The translations under genes and the position numbers were made by a program. Source: Bacillota bacterium (lineage in GTDB: Bacteria; Bacillota; Sulfobacillia; JAJZIM01). Taken from it: a stretch of DNA of 64,000 nucleotides. Positions 15,596 to 24,626 of this stretch are shown in pieces. The stretch lies in the NCBI GenBank assembly GCA_021810565.1, contig JAJZIM010000005.1, forward strand, positions 1 to 64,000, in the 5' to 3' direction. The stretch's first letter is position 1; each line of letters begins with the position of its first letter. Below the pieces are notes generated by a model that saw only the letters and a program-made list of their open reading frames with translations, did not search any database and was not told the DNA's origin.

Positions 15596-17407
15596 ATGCG
15601 TCGCGAGGACATCCGCAACATCGCCATCATCGCCCATGTGGACCACGGCAAGACCACCCTGGTGGACGCCATGCTGCGCCAAAGCGGCGTCTTCCGGGCC
15701 AATCAGCAGGTGGTGGAACGGGTGCTGGATTCCAACGATCTGGAGCGGGAGCGGGGGATCACCATCCTGGCCAAGAACACGGCGGTGATCCATGGCGGGG
15801 TGCGGATCAACATCGTGGACACCCCGGGGCACGCCGACTTCTCCGGGGAGGTGGAGCGCACCCTGACCATGGTGGACGGCGTGCTCCTTCTGGTGGACGC
15901 GGTGGAGGGACCCATGCCCCAGACCCGCTACGTGCTGCGCAAGGCCTTGGAGGCGGGGCTGGTCCCCCTGGTGGTGCTGAACAAGATCGATCGGGCCGAT
16001 GCCCGCCCCGCCGAGGTGGAGGACGCGGTGTTGGAGCTTTTCTTGGACCTGGACGCCGCCGAGGACCAGTTGGAATACCCCGTCCTGTACGCCTCGGCCC
16101 GGCGGGGGGTGGCCGGGACGGACCCCCTGGATCCGGGGACGGATCTGGAGGCGCTGTTCCGGGCCATCCTGGAGCGCATCCCTTCGCCGGAGGGCGACCC
16201 CCAGGCCCCGCTGCAGATGCTGGTGTCCAGCGTGGACTACGACCCCTACCTGGGACGCATCGCGGTGGGGCGGATCAGCCACGGCCGGGTGATCCCGGGG
16301 GAGCCGGTGGCCCTGTGCCGCCGGGACGGCGCCGTGGTCCGGGGCAAGCCGGCCAAGGTGTTCCTCTACGCCGGCCTGGAACGGGTCGAGGTGGCGGCGG
16401 CGCATGCGGGCGACATCGTGGCCCTGGCCGGGCTGGAGGACGTGAACGTGGGCGACACGGTGGCCGCGGCGGACGACCCGGTGCCCCTGGGCCTCTTGCG
16501 GGTGGACGAGCCGACGCTGGCCATGACCTTCCGGGTCAACGACTCGCCCCTGGCCGGAAGGGAGGGACGCTACGTCACCTCGCGCCACCTGCGGGAGCGG
16601 CTGGCGCGGGAGGCCGAGCAGGACGTCTCCTTGCGGGTGGAGGACACGGGGTCCCCCGACGAGTTCCGGGTGGCCGGACGGGGCCAGCTGCACCTGTCCA
16701 TCCTGCTGGAGAACCTGCGCCGGGCCGGCTACGAGCTGGCGGTGTCCCGGCCCGAGGTCATCTGCAAACAGGAGCACGGACAGCTTCTGGAGCCCCTGGA
16801 ACTGTTGGTGGCGGAGGTGCCCCAGGAGCTGATGGGGGCGGTCATGGAGCTGCTGGGCCGCCGCCGCGGGGAGCTTTTGGAGATGTCCACGGCGCGCGAC
16901 CTGCTGCGTCTGGAGTTCGAGGTGCCCTCCCGCGGCCTTATCGGCCTGCGCTCCGAGTTCCTGTCGGCCACCCGCGGCTTGGGGACCATGCACCACGTCT
17001 TCTCCGGCTACAGCCCCCACCGGGGGGAGCTGCCCGGCAGGCTGCGGGGCAGTCTGGTGGCGCTGGAGGCGGGAGAGGTGACGGCCTGGGCCCTGCACGC
17101 CCTGGCCGACCGGGGCACCTTCTTCATCCGTCCGGGAACCCGCGTCTACCCGGGCATGGTGGTGGGAGAGCACACCCGGGAGGCCGACCTGGAGGTGAAC
17201 GTGTGCAAGAAAAAGCACGTCACCAACATGCGCAGCGCCACGGCCGACGAGGCGATCCGCCTGCCCGACCCGCGCCTCCTGAGCCTGGACGAGGCCTTGG
17301 AGTTTCTGGGCCCGGATGAGCTGTTGGAGGTGACGCCCCAGCATCTTCGCCTGCGCAAGGCGGTGCTGGACAGCGCGGCCCGCCGCTCGCTGCGCAAGGC
17401 GCGCTGA
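15596..17407 (+). CDS. typA: Ribosome-associated GTPase TypA/BipA
   Basis: The protein has 603 residues, close to the usual 605-615. It starts at ATG 15596 behind AGAGGAGAAGAG. G-domain motifs are visible: [10 protein letters not shown] (G1), R-G-I-T-I (G2), D-T-P-G-H-A-D-F (G3), N-K-I-D (G4). EF-G-like domains and the TypA C-terminal region (Y-S-P-H-R-G, then K-K-K-H-V-T-N-M-R) follow. TypA binds 70S ribosomes and helps ribosome assembly and stress or low-temperature growth. It is a single-gene unit with its own promoter and a terminator at 17471-17517. Confidence 0.96.
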   Translation: MRREDIRNIAIIAHVDHGKTTLVDAMLRQSGVFRANQQVVERVLDSNDLERERGITILAKNTAVIHGGVRINIVDTPGHADFSGEVERTLTMVDGVLLLVDAVEGPMPQTRYVLRKALEAGLVPLVVLNKIDRADARPAEVEDAVLELFLDLDAAEDQLEYPVLYASARRGVAGTDPLDPGTDLEALFRAILERIPSPEGDPQAPLQMLVSSVDYDPYLGRIAVGRISHGRVIPGEPVALCRRDGAVVRGKPAKVFLYAGLERVEVAAAHAGDIVALAGLEDVNVGDTVAAADDPVPLGLLRVDEPTLAMTFRVNDSPLAGREGRYVTSRHLRERLAREAEQDVSLRVEDTGSPDEFRVAGRGQLHLSILLENLRRAGYELAVSRPEVICKQEHGQLLEPLELLVAEVPQELMGAVMELLGRRRGELLEMSTARDLLRLEFEVPSRGLIGLRSEFLSATRGLGTMHHVFSGYSPHRGELPGRLRGSLVALEAGEVTAWALHALADRGTFFIRPGTRVYPGMVVGEHTREADLEVNVCKKKHVTNMRSATADEAIRLPDPRLLSLDEALEFLGPDELLEVTPQHLRLRKAVLDSAARRSLRKAR

Positions 17408-17470
17408 GGCGGGGACACGGCGGGAGGTGCCTCTCCCGCCTGCGCATGCCCTTATCGGGCAATAGGGCCC

Positions 17471-17517
17471 AAAAAAGCGGCGGCGGACCTCGGGAGGAGG
17501 CCCGCCGCGCTCTTTTT
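17471..17517. terminator. Bidirectional terminator between typA and the nuo operon
   Basis: A GCGGCGG/CCGCCGC stem with a roughly 16-nt loop is followed by CTCTTTTT on the plus strand and CGCTTTTTT on the minus strand. It can therefore end both typA and the converging nuo operon. Confidence 0.75.
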
Positions 17518-17525
17518 CCCGCGCT

Positions 17526-18980
17526 TTAGGGCACGGGAGAGATGGTGAACAGGTGGGTCATGGAGGAGATGGGGATCAGAAAGAGGTGAGGCAGGATGCC
17601 GGTGGCCAGGACCCCCAGCACACCGATGCCCACCACCACGACGGCGCCCGCGGGGAGGGGCCGCGGGGCAAGCCCCGCCTCCTCGGCCGGGGTGAACAGG
17701 GCCACCACCACCCGCAGGTAGGCGAACAGGGAGATGGCGGTGGCCGCCACCAGGATCACCGCCAAGTAGGCGTGGTTCGAGGCCACAGCGGAGAGCAGGA
17801 TCAGGAACTTGCCGGTGAAGCCCCCGGTGGGGGGGATGCTGGCCAGGGACAGGAACAGGAAGGCCAGGGAGGCGCCCAGCCAGGGGCGCCGGTAGGCCAG
17901 ACCCCGGTAGGCGGGAAGCTCGGCCCCCTCCTCCGCGTCTTTGGACAGGGCGGCGATGCCGGCGAAGGCCCCCAGGTTCATGAAGGTGTAGGCGGCCAGG
18001 TAGTAGGCGGCGGGGACCAGCCCGAAGGAGACCAGGGCCACCAACAGGTAGCCGGCGTTGACGATGCCAGAGTAGGCCAAAAGGCGCTTCAGATTGGTCT
18101 GACGCAGGATCAGCAGGCTTCCCACCAGCAAGGTGGCCACCGCCAGCACCGTCAGGGCGGGGATCCATCCCCCCGGGGGAATGATGCCGTACAGGGAGCG
18201 CAAAAGCGCCGCGAAGGCGGCCGCCTTGGTCCCCACGGACATGAAGGCGGTGATGGGGGTGGGCGCCCCCTGGTACACGTCGGGCACCCACACCTGGAAG
18301 GGAACCAGGGCCAGCTTGAAGCCGAGGCCCACCAGGAACAGCGCCAGACCCACCTTCAGGAAGGTGAAGGCGTGGGGCAGGTTCAGGGCGCCGCCGCTTA
18401 GGGCCTTCTGAATGCCGAAGAGGGTGACGGCGCCGGTGGACCCGTACAGGAAGGCGATGCCCAAGAGCAAAAAGCCGGTGGCGAACGCTCCCAGGATGAA
18501 GTACTTCAGGGCCGCCTCCCCGGCGGCGGCGTTGCCGGGGGCCAGGGCCACCAAGAGGTACAGGGAGATGGACAACAGCTCCACCCCCAGGAACAGGGTC
18601 ATCAGGCTGGAGGCGGCGGCCAGGAGCATCATCCCCGTGCCGGCCCAAAGGAGCAGGGCGAAATGGCCGGAGCTGAGCTTGGGCAGGCGCAGGGACAAGA
18701 GCAAGGTCAGGAGGATCACGGTCAGGAACAGGAAGTCGAAGCCCAGGCTGAAGGGGTCCACCACCACCGCGCCGTGGAAGGCGGTGGCGGCCTGCCCCCA
18801 AAGGCCCGCGGCGTATACCCCGGAGAGCACCACCCCGGCGATGCTGGGGACCACCAGCCAGCGCGCCTCCTCGTCCCGCAGGAACAGGTCCAGGATCAGC
18901 ACCAGCACACCAACCAGACCCAGGGCCAGCTCGGGAGAGACGATGGACAGGTTGACGTCGTACACGGCCGGAATATGCAT
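17526..18980 (-). CDS. nuoN: NADH-quinone oxidoreductase subunit N
   Basis: The protein has 484 residues. ATG 18980 fits GGAGGTAGAGGG; a 15-codon longer frame has no ribosome site. About 14 hydrophobic helices of the antiporter-like (Mrp) fold are visible, with the conserved lysine segment F-K-L-A-L-V-P-F-Q-V-W and P-D-V-Y-Q-G-A-P-T-P. NuoN is one of three proton-pumping membrane subunits of complex I. It is the last gene of the operon, followed by a terminator. Confidence 0.95.
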   Translation of the reverse strand: MHIPAVYDVNLSIVSPELALGLVGVLVLILDLFLRDEEARWLVVPSIAGVVLSGVYAAGLWGQAATAFHGAVVVDPFSLGFDFLFLTVILLTLLLSLRLPKLSSGHFALLLWAGTGMMLLAAASSLMTLFLGVELLSISLYLLVALAPGNAAAGEAALKYFILGAFATGFLLLGIAFLYGSTGAVTLFGIQKALSGGALNLPHAFTFLKVGLALFLVGLGFKLALVPFQVWVPDVYQGAPTPITAFMSVGTKAAAFAALLRSLYGIIPPGGWIPALTVLAVATLLVGSLLILRQTNLKRLLAYSGIVNAGYLLVALVSFGLVPAAYYLAAYTFMNLGAFAGIAALSKDAEEGAELPAYRGLAYRRPWLGASLAFLFLSLASIPPTGGFTGKFLILLSAVASNHAYLAVILVAATAISLFAYLRVVVALFTPAEEAGLAPRPLPAGAVVVVGIGVLGVLATGILPHLFLIPISSMTHLFTISPVP

Positions 18981-18984
18981 CCCT

Positions 18985-20487
18985 CTACCTCCCTGTGCCG
19001 CCGGGGAAGCCGGACGGCGGGGCATACGAGACCTGGGCCACCAGGTGGTGGGCGGTGGGAGCCACCTCGGCGGGGATCGGGCGCGGCACGATGCCGATCC
19101 AGAAGATGATGAACAAAAGCGGCACCATCAGGGTGAACTCCCAGGCGGACATCTCCCGGCCCTGGCCGGGGAAAGCGCGCGGCCCGTGGAAGGCCGCCTG
19201 CAGCAGGCGGATCATGTAGGCGGAGGCCAGGATGACCCCCAGCATGGCGGCCACCGCCAGCCACAGGTGGGTCCGGAACACCCCCAAGAGGATCAGGAAC
19301 TCGCCGGCGAAGCCGTTGAGGCCGGGCAGCCCCAGGGCCGCCAGGGCCACGATCAGGAAGGAGGCGGCCAGCACCGGCGCGCGCACGGCCAAGCCGCCCA
19401 GGGCGGTGACGTCCCGGGTGCCGGCGCGCTCCTCGATCATCCCCAGGAGGAGGAACAGGGCCACCACGTAGACGCCGTGGTTGACCATCTGCAGCACGCC
19501 ACCCTCCAGGCCCTGCAGGTCGAAGGCGAAGATGCCGAGTAGGATGATCCCCAGGTGGGCCAGGCTGGCGTAGCCCACCAGGCGCTTGGCGTCCCGCTCG
19601 GCCAGGGCGATGAGGGAGCCGTAGATCACGCCGATGATGGCCAGTCCCGCCACCCAGGGCCACACCTCCCGGGCGGCCGCCGGGAACAGGGGCAGCCCCA
19701 GGCGCAGAAAGCCGTACAGGCCGGCTTTGGAGAGCACCCCCGACAGCACCGCGGTCACGGGTGCCGGCGCCTCGGCGTAGGCGTCGGGCATCCAGGTGTG
19801 GAAGGGGAACAGCGGCATCTTCACCGCGAAGGCCAGGGCGAAGGCCAAAAAGGGCAGCAGCTGTGCCGCCGCGGGCAGGTGCAGGTGCAAAAGGGACAGG
19901 TAGCCCCAGGCGTCGTGACCCGCTCCGGCGTTTTGGATCCCCACCCAGACCAGGGCCACCAGCATCAGCAGGCTGGCCGCCAGGTTGTAGATCAGGAACT
20001 TGGTGGCGGCCTGGCGCCGCTTCGGACCGCCCCAGCCGATGATCAGCAGGTAGATGGGGACCAGCATCACCTCCCAGAAGATGTAGAAGAGGAAGAGATC
20101 GAGGGAGACGAACAGCCCCAGGCAGGCGGTCTCGGCCAGGAGCATCAGGAACAGGTAGGCCCTACCCCGCTGGGTGATCCCTCGCGAGGCGGCGATGCTG
20201 ACCAGGAAGGAGACGCTGGTCAAGAGCAGCAGGAAGATGCTGATCCAATCGGCGCCCAGGTGGTAGCTGAAGAAGCTGGGCAGCCAGGCGGCGCGCTCCT
20301 GGAACTGGAAGCTGGCGCCGGGGTGGGCGGCCCAGGCCAGGTAGGCGGTCAGCACCACGTCGGCCAGGGCGAAGAGCATGGCCACGGTCCGGGCCACCCC
20401 GACGCGACCCCGGGGCACCAGGAAGAGGAGGATGCCCCCCAAAAGGGGCAGGAAGGTGATGACCGTGAGGAGCGGTGATCCTTGCAT
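18985..20487 (-). CDS. nuoM: NADH-quinone oxidoreductase subunit M
   Basis: The protein has 500 residues from ATG 20487, with GGGGGGTATATAG upstream. It is an antiporter-like membrane subunit of complex I. Landmarks are F-W-E-V-M-L-V-P-I-Y-L-L-I (conserved Glu of helix 5), F-A-V-K-M-P-L-F-P-F-H-T-W-M-P-D-A-Y and E-A-P-A-P-V-T-A-V-L-S-G. It lies 4 nt before nuoN and 12 nt after nuoL, so all three pump subunits are translated from adjacent sites. Confidence 0.96.
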   Translation of the reverse strand: MQGSPLLTVITFLPLLGGILLFLVPRGRVGVARTVAMLFALADVVLTAYLAWAAHPGASFQFQERAAWLPSFFSYHLGADWISIFLLLLTSVSFLVSIAASRGITQRGRAYLFLMLLAETACLGLFVSLDLFLFYIFWEVMLVPIYLLIIGWGGPKRRQAATKFLIYNLAASLLMLVALVWVGIQNAGAGHDAWGYLSLLHLHLPAAAQLLPFLAFALAFAVKMPLFPFHTWMPDAYAEAPAPVTAVLSGVLSKAGLYGFLRLGLPLFPAAAREVWPWVAGLAIIGVIYGSLIALAERDAKRLVGYASLAHLGIILLGIFAFDLQGLEGGVLQMVNHGVYVVALFLLLGMIEERAGTRDVTALGGLAVRAPVLAASFLIVALAALGLPGLNGFAGEFLILLGVFRTHLWLAVAAMLGVILASAYMIRLLQAAFHGPRAFPGQGREMSAWEFTLMVPLLFIIFWIGIVPRPIPAEVAPTAHHLVAQVSYAPPSGFPGGTGR

Positions 20488-20499
20488 CTATATACCCCC

Positions 20500-22386
20500 C
20501 TAGGCCCAGAAGACGTAGTAGGCCAGGATAGCCGCGGCGCCCAGAGCGATGGTCAGGGCGTAGCGGCGCACGTAGCCGGACTGGAGGAAGACCAGGCCGT
20601 TGCCCAAGGTGCGCACGCCCCGGGCCAGGCCCATCACGCCGCCGTCGATGACCAACCGATCGGCCACCGCGCCGAAGACGGCGCCCAGCCGCACCGCGGG
20701 GCGCACGAACACGGCGTCATACAGCTCGTCGAAGTAGTACTTGCGGTACAGCAGCTGGGAGAGGAAGGGCCAGGGGGCAGGCTGCCAGGCGCGCCGGTGG
20801 TACACCTGGTAGGCCACCCCGAAGCCGGCCAGCGCCAACAGCACCGAGATGCCCATGGACAGCCAGTTGACGTGGTGCGGGTTGCCCACGGCCCCGGCAC
20901 CGCCGTGCCAATGGCTGAAGGCCGGCGCCAGGAAGTTGCCGATGAGGTCCCAGACCCCCGGCAGCACCAGGTAGCCGCCCACCACGGCCAGCACCGCCAG
21001 GATCACCGTGGGGACCAGCATCACCCGCGGGGCCTCCCCGTGGGGATGGACCTCCCCCCGGTAGGAGCCGGAGAAGGCCAGGAAGAACATGCGGAACATG
21101 TAGAAGGCGGTCAGGAAGGCCGCCGCCACTCCCACGGCCCACAGCACCACATGGCCCCGGTTCAGGGTCTGGCCCAAGAGCTCGTCCTTGCTGAAGAAGC
21201 CGGAGAAGCCGGGGATGCCGCTGATGGCCAGGGTGCCGGCCAAAAAGCTCCAGTAGGTCACCGGAAGCCGCTTGGCCAGTCCGCCCATCTTGCGCAGATC
21301 CTGCTCCCCGCCCAGGGCGTGGATGATGTTGCCCGCCGCCATGAAGAGGAGGGCCTTGAAGAAGGCGTGGGTGAGGAAGTGGAACAGCCCCGCCGCATAC
21401 ATCCCCAACCCCACGGCCATGATCATGTAGCCGATCTGGCTCATGGTGGAGGCGGCCAGGGCCCGCTTGATGTCCGTCTGGGCGGTGCCGATGGTGGCGG
21501 CCAGGAGGGCGCTGGCCCCGCCCACCACCGCCACGGCGGTGGCGCCGGTCGGGGAGAGGTGGTAGAGAGGGTAGCAGCGCGCTACCAGATATACTCCGGC
21601 GGTGACCATGGTGGCGGCGTGGATCAGGGCGCTGACCGGGGTGGGACCCTCCATGGCGTCGAAGAGCCAGGTGTGCAGCGGCAGCTGCGCCGACTTGGCC
21701 ACGGCGCCCAACAGGAGCAGCAGGGTGATGGCGGTCATCACTCCGGCCGCCGCCGGATGGGTGTAGGCCAGGTGGAACACCCGGTTGTAGCTGACGCTGT
21801 GGAAGGACAGGTAGATGAGGAAGATGGCCAGGAAGATCCCCACGTCGCCGATGACGTTCATCACGAAGGCCTTGATCGCCGCCGCCACCGCCGAGGGGCG
21901 CTCGTACCAGAAGCCGATGAGGAGATAGGAGGCCAGACCCACCCCGCCCCAGCCCACCAACAGCCACAGGAAGTTGTTGGCCATCACCAGGAGCAGCATG
22001 GTGAAGATGAACAGGTTCAGGTAGGCGAAGTAGAGGCGGAAATTCTTGTCCTCCCCCATGTACCCCACGGAGTACACGTGGATCAAAAAGCCCACCCCGG
22101 TGATCACCAGCATGAACAAAAGCGAGATGGGGTCCACCAGGAGGCCGAAGGAGATGTGCAACGGCCCCGAGACGATCCAGCGGAACAGCACCTCCTGCAC
22201 GGCCTGCAGCCGGGGGGGCAGCCCCTCCAGTTGGACGGCGGCCGCCACGGTACCCAGGAAGGCCAGCCCCACCACGCCGCAGGCGACCAGAGAGGTGGCC
22301 AACTTCGACAAGTAGCGGCCCAGGATGCTGATGACGGCCGTGCCCACCAGGGGCAACAGGAGGATCACCCAGGAATGCTGTAGCAC
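20500..22386 (-). CDS. nuoL: NADH-quinone oxidoreductase subunit L
   Basis: The protein has 628 residues from GTG 22386 with AGGAGTAGG upstream. It is the largest antiporter-like subunit, with the additional C-terminal region that forms the long lateral helix along the membrane arm. Landmarks are W-G-G-V-G-L-A-S-Y-L-L-I-G-F-W-Y, S-A-Q-L-P-L-H-T-W-L-F-D-A-M-E-G-P-T-P-V-S-A-L-I-H-A and F-S-K-D-E. It lies 6 nt after nuoK. Confidence 0.97.
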   Translation of the reverse strand: MLQHSWVILLLPLVGTAVISILGRYLSKLATSLVACGVVGLAFLGTVAAAVQLEGLPPRLQAVQEVLFRWIVSGPLHISFGLLVDPISLLFMLVITGVGFLIHVYSVGYMGEDKNFRLYFAYLNLFIFTMLLLVMANNFLWLLVGWGGVGLASYLLIGFWYERPSAVAAAIKAFVMNVIGDVGIFLAIFLIYLSFHSVSYNRVFHLAYTHPAAAGVMTAITLLLLLGAVAKSAQLPLHTWLFDAMEGPTPVSALIHAATMVTAGVYLVARCYPLYHLSPTGATAVAVVGGASALLAATIGTAQTDIKRALAASTMSQIGYMIMAVGLGMYAAGLFHFLTHAFFKALLFMAAGNIIHALGGEQDLRKMGGLAKRLPVTYWSFLAGTLAISGIPGFSGFFSKDELLGQTLNRGHVVLWAVGVAAAFLTAFYMFRMFFLAFSGSYRGEVHPHGEAPRVMLVPTVILAVLAVVGGYLVLPGVWDLIGNFLAPAFSHWHGGAGAVGNPHHVNWLSMGISVLLALAGFGVAYQVYHRRAWQPAPWPFLSQLLYRKYYFDELYDAVFVRPAVRLGAVFGAVADRLVIDGGVMGLARGVRTLGNGLVFLQSGYVRRYALTIALGAAAILAYYVFWA

Positions 22387-22392
22387 GCTATC

Positions 22393-22698
22393 CTACTCCT
22401 TCAAGGCGCTGAGTCGATCCGCGTCCAGGGACCGGCGGCGGCGGAAGACCACCACGATGATCCCCAGCCCCGTGGCCACCTCGGCGGCGGCCACGGTGAT
22501 CACCAGGAACACGAAGACCTGCCCCGCGGCGTCGGCCAGGTAGCGGGAAAAGGCCAGAAAGATCAGGTTGACCGCGTTCCACATGAGCTCCACGGACATG
22601 AACATCACCAGGGGGTTCTTGCGCACCAAAACGCCCGCGGTGCCCACGGCGAACAGACAGATTCCCAACACCAGGTAGTACGTCAGGTTGGTGTTCAT
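22393..22698 (-). CDS. nuoK: NADH-quinone oxidoreductase subunit K
   Basis: The protein has 101 residues and three membrane helices, the standard NuoK size. The two conserved glutamates of the proton path are visible, in M-S-V-E-L-M-W-N-A-V-N and A-A-E-V-A-T-G-L-G. It acts in the membrane arm of complex I between nuoJ and nuoL. Confidence 0.97.
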   Translation of the reverse strand: MNTNLTYYLVLGICLFAVGTAGVLVRKNPLVMFMSVELMWNAVNLIFLAFSRYLADAAGQVFVFLVITVAAAEVATGLGIIVVVFRRRRSLDADRLSALKE

Positions 22699-22711
22699 CC
22701 GCTTTGCCTCC

Positions 22712-23200
22712 TCATCGCTCGTCCCGCACCAGGACCACCACGCCCACCAGCGCGGCCAGGAGCAGGAAGGCGGTGATCTCGAAGGGGAACAGGTAGGTGG
22801 TGAAGAGGGCCCTTCCCAAAAAGGCCAGGCTGCCGAAATGGGGCGGCGCGGCCGTGGGAGTCAGCACGGCCCCCAGGGTGCCCCACAGCAACAGCCCCAG
22901 GGAGAGGACTCCCGCCGCGATGCCCAAAGGCAGCTGCCAGGCTAGGGCCGGTCCCGTCTCGCTGGCCTCCGTGCCGGCGGACAGGTAGGCGATGACGAAG
23001 AGGAACAGCACCATCACCGCCCCGGCGTACACCAGAATCTGGGCCAGCCCCAGGAACTCGGCTCCCAGGGTGATGTAGAGGATGGCCAGGATCACGAAAT
23101 TGCCGATGAGGAAGAGGGCGCTGTGCACCGCGTTGCGCGTGGCGACCATGAACACGGCGAAGACCAGCGCCAAAAGGGCCAGGATCCCAAAGAGGATCAC
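22712..23200 (-). CDS. nuoJ: NADH-quinone oxidoreductase subunit J
   Basis: The protein has 162 residues from GTG 23200, behind AGGAGGAGG. The start overlaps the nuoI stop as GTGA. Five hydrophobic helices and Q-I-L-V-Y-A-G-A-V-M-V-L-F-L-F-V, with its pi-bulge helix, mark the family. A longer open frame to 23479 is the other reading of nuoI. Confidence 0.95.
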   Translation of the reverse strand: MILFGILALLALVFAVFMVATRNAVHSALFLIGNFVILAILYITLGAEFLGLAQILVYAGAVMVLFLFVIAYLSAGTEASETGPALAWQLPLGIAAGVLSLGLLLWGTLGAVLTPTAAPPHFGSLAFLGRALFTTYLFPFEITAFLLLAALVGVVVLVRDER

Positions 23201-23640
23201 CGCGCCTCCTCCTTTCGGGGCACCAACAGGCGGGGCTTCTCGTAGGTCAGGGGATCGCGACGGTATTCGGCCAACTCGTTGAAGGGCGTGAGGACCACGG
23301 CCCCGGTGGGGCAGGCCTCCTGGCAGAAGCCGCAGAAGATGCAGCGGATCATGTTCACCTCGTAGGTGGCGCCGTAGCGCTCTCCCGGGGAATGGGGATG
23401 ATCGGGATCGTTCTCGGCGGCCACCACCCGGATGGCCCCCGAGGGGCAGGCCTGGGCGCAAAGTTCGCAGCCCACGCACCGCTCCGACCCGTCGGCGTGG
23501 CGGGTGAGCTGGTGGCGCCCCCGGAAGCGTTCCGGGTAGGTCCGCTTCTGCTCGGGGTACTGCACGGTGACCTTCTTCTGGAACAGGTAGCGCAGGGTGA
23601 TGAACAGCCCCTTAACCAGGGGCGTCACCGGCTCGCTCAT
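23197..23640 (-). CDS. nuoI: NADH-quinone oxidoreductase subunit I
   Basis: The protein has 147 residues from ATG 23640, overlapping the nuoH stop by 4 nt. Two 4Fe-4S ferredoxin motifs are seen: C-V-G-C-E-L-C-A-Q-A-C-P and C-I-F-C-G-F-C-Q-E-A-C-P. These hold clusters N6a and N6b in the peripheral arm, passing electrons towards NuoB. Confidence 0.97.
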   Translation of the reverse strand: MSEPVTPLVKGLFITLRYLFQKKVTVQYPEQKRTYPERFRGRHQLTRHADGSERCVGCELCAQACPSGAIRVVAAENDPDHPHSPGERYGATYEVNMIRCIFCGFCQEACPTGAVVLTPFNELAEYRRDPLTYEKPRLLVPRKEEAR

Positions 23641-24626
23641 GCCGGCACCACCCCCCAGGCCACGAAGGCCGCCACCGCCACCAACTGCACCAGGGCCACG
23701 GGCAGGAGCACCTTCCAGCCGAAGGCCATGAGCCGGTCGTAGCGCAGGCGGGGCAGCGTGGCGCGCAGCCAGACGAAGACGAAGACCAGGGCCGCCACCT
23801 TCAGCAGGAACCAGACCACGGAGGGCGCCACCGGCCCCTGCCAGCCGCCCAGAAAGAGCAGGGTGGCCACGGCGGAGACGGTGATGATGTTGATGTACTC
23901 GGCCATGAAGAACATGGCGAAGCGCATGCCGCTGTACTCGGTGTGGTAGCCGGCCACCAGCTCCGCGTCCGCCTCGGGCAGATCGAAGGGGGGGCGATTG
24001 GTGTCCGCCACGGCGCAGATGAAGTAGATCAGAAAGCCCAGGGGCTCGTAGACCACGTACCACATCGATCGCTGGGCGTCCACGATGTGCGCGAGATTGC
24101 CCGAGCCGGCCAGGATCAGGGAGCCCACGATGGCCACGCCCATGGCCAGCTCGTAGCTGATGAGCTGGGCGGTGGAGCGCACGCCTCCCAGCAGGGCGTA
24201 CTTGCTCTGGGAGGACCAGCCGGCCAGGGTGAGGCCGTAGACGGCCAGGGAGAAGATGGCCAGAAGGTACACGATGCCGGCGCTGGGGCTGGCGATGGAC
24301 AGGGTGACGCGCGCGCCGAAGGCGGTGAAGGACGGGCCGACGGGGATCACCGCGAAGGCCGCCAGGGCGGTGAACAGGGAGATCACCGGGGCCAGGTGGT
24401 ACACCAAGGAGTCCACCCGGTCCGGCAGCACGTCCTCCTTCAGGGCCAGCTTGAGCCCGTCGGCCAGCGGCTGCAACAGACCCCAGGGGCCGACCCGGTT
24501 GGGGCCCAGGCGCAGGTGGAACCAGCCCAAAAGCTTGCGTTCGAAAAGCATCACCCCGGCGAAGCCGGACATGAGCAGGACGATGAGAATCAGGGACTTG
24601 ATGATCAAACCGAGGAGCAGGCTCAC
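23637..24626 (-). CDS. nuoH: NADH-quinone oxidoreductase subunit H
   Basis: The protein has 329 residues from GTG 24626 behind AAGGAGGTG, overlapping nuoG by 4 nt (GTGA). About eight helices are visible, with the quinone-site signature F-E-R-K-L-L-G-W-F-H-L-R-L-G-P-N-R-V-G and the charged loop D-T-N-R-P-P-F-D-L-P-E-A-D-A-E. NuoH links the membrane arm to the quinone cavity. Confidence 0.97.
   Translation of the reverse strand: MSLLLGLIIKSLILIVLLMSGFAGVMLFERKLLGWFHLRLGPNRVGPWGLLQPLADGLKLALKEDVLPDRVDSLVYHLAPVISLFTALAAFAVIPVGPSFTAFGARVTLSIASPSAGIVYLLAIFSLAVYGLTLAGWSSQSKYALLGGVRSTAQLISYELAMGVAIVGSLILAGSGNLAHIVDAQRSMWYVVYEPLGFLIYFICAVADTNRPPFDLPEADAELVAGYHTEYSGMRFAMFFMAEYINIITVSAVATLLFLGGWQGPVAPSVVWFLLKVAALVFVFVWLRATLPRLRYDRLMAFGWKVLLPVALVQLVAVAAFVAWGVVPA

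Noticed and set aside
20482-22383. Very long plus-strand open frame opposite nuoL, and similar frames opposite merA, typA, nuoG and leuS
   Set aside because: They are mirror images of clear conserved genes in GC-rich DNA, composed of Gly/His/Gln/Arg-rich sequence with no family match or ribosome site.
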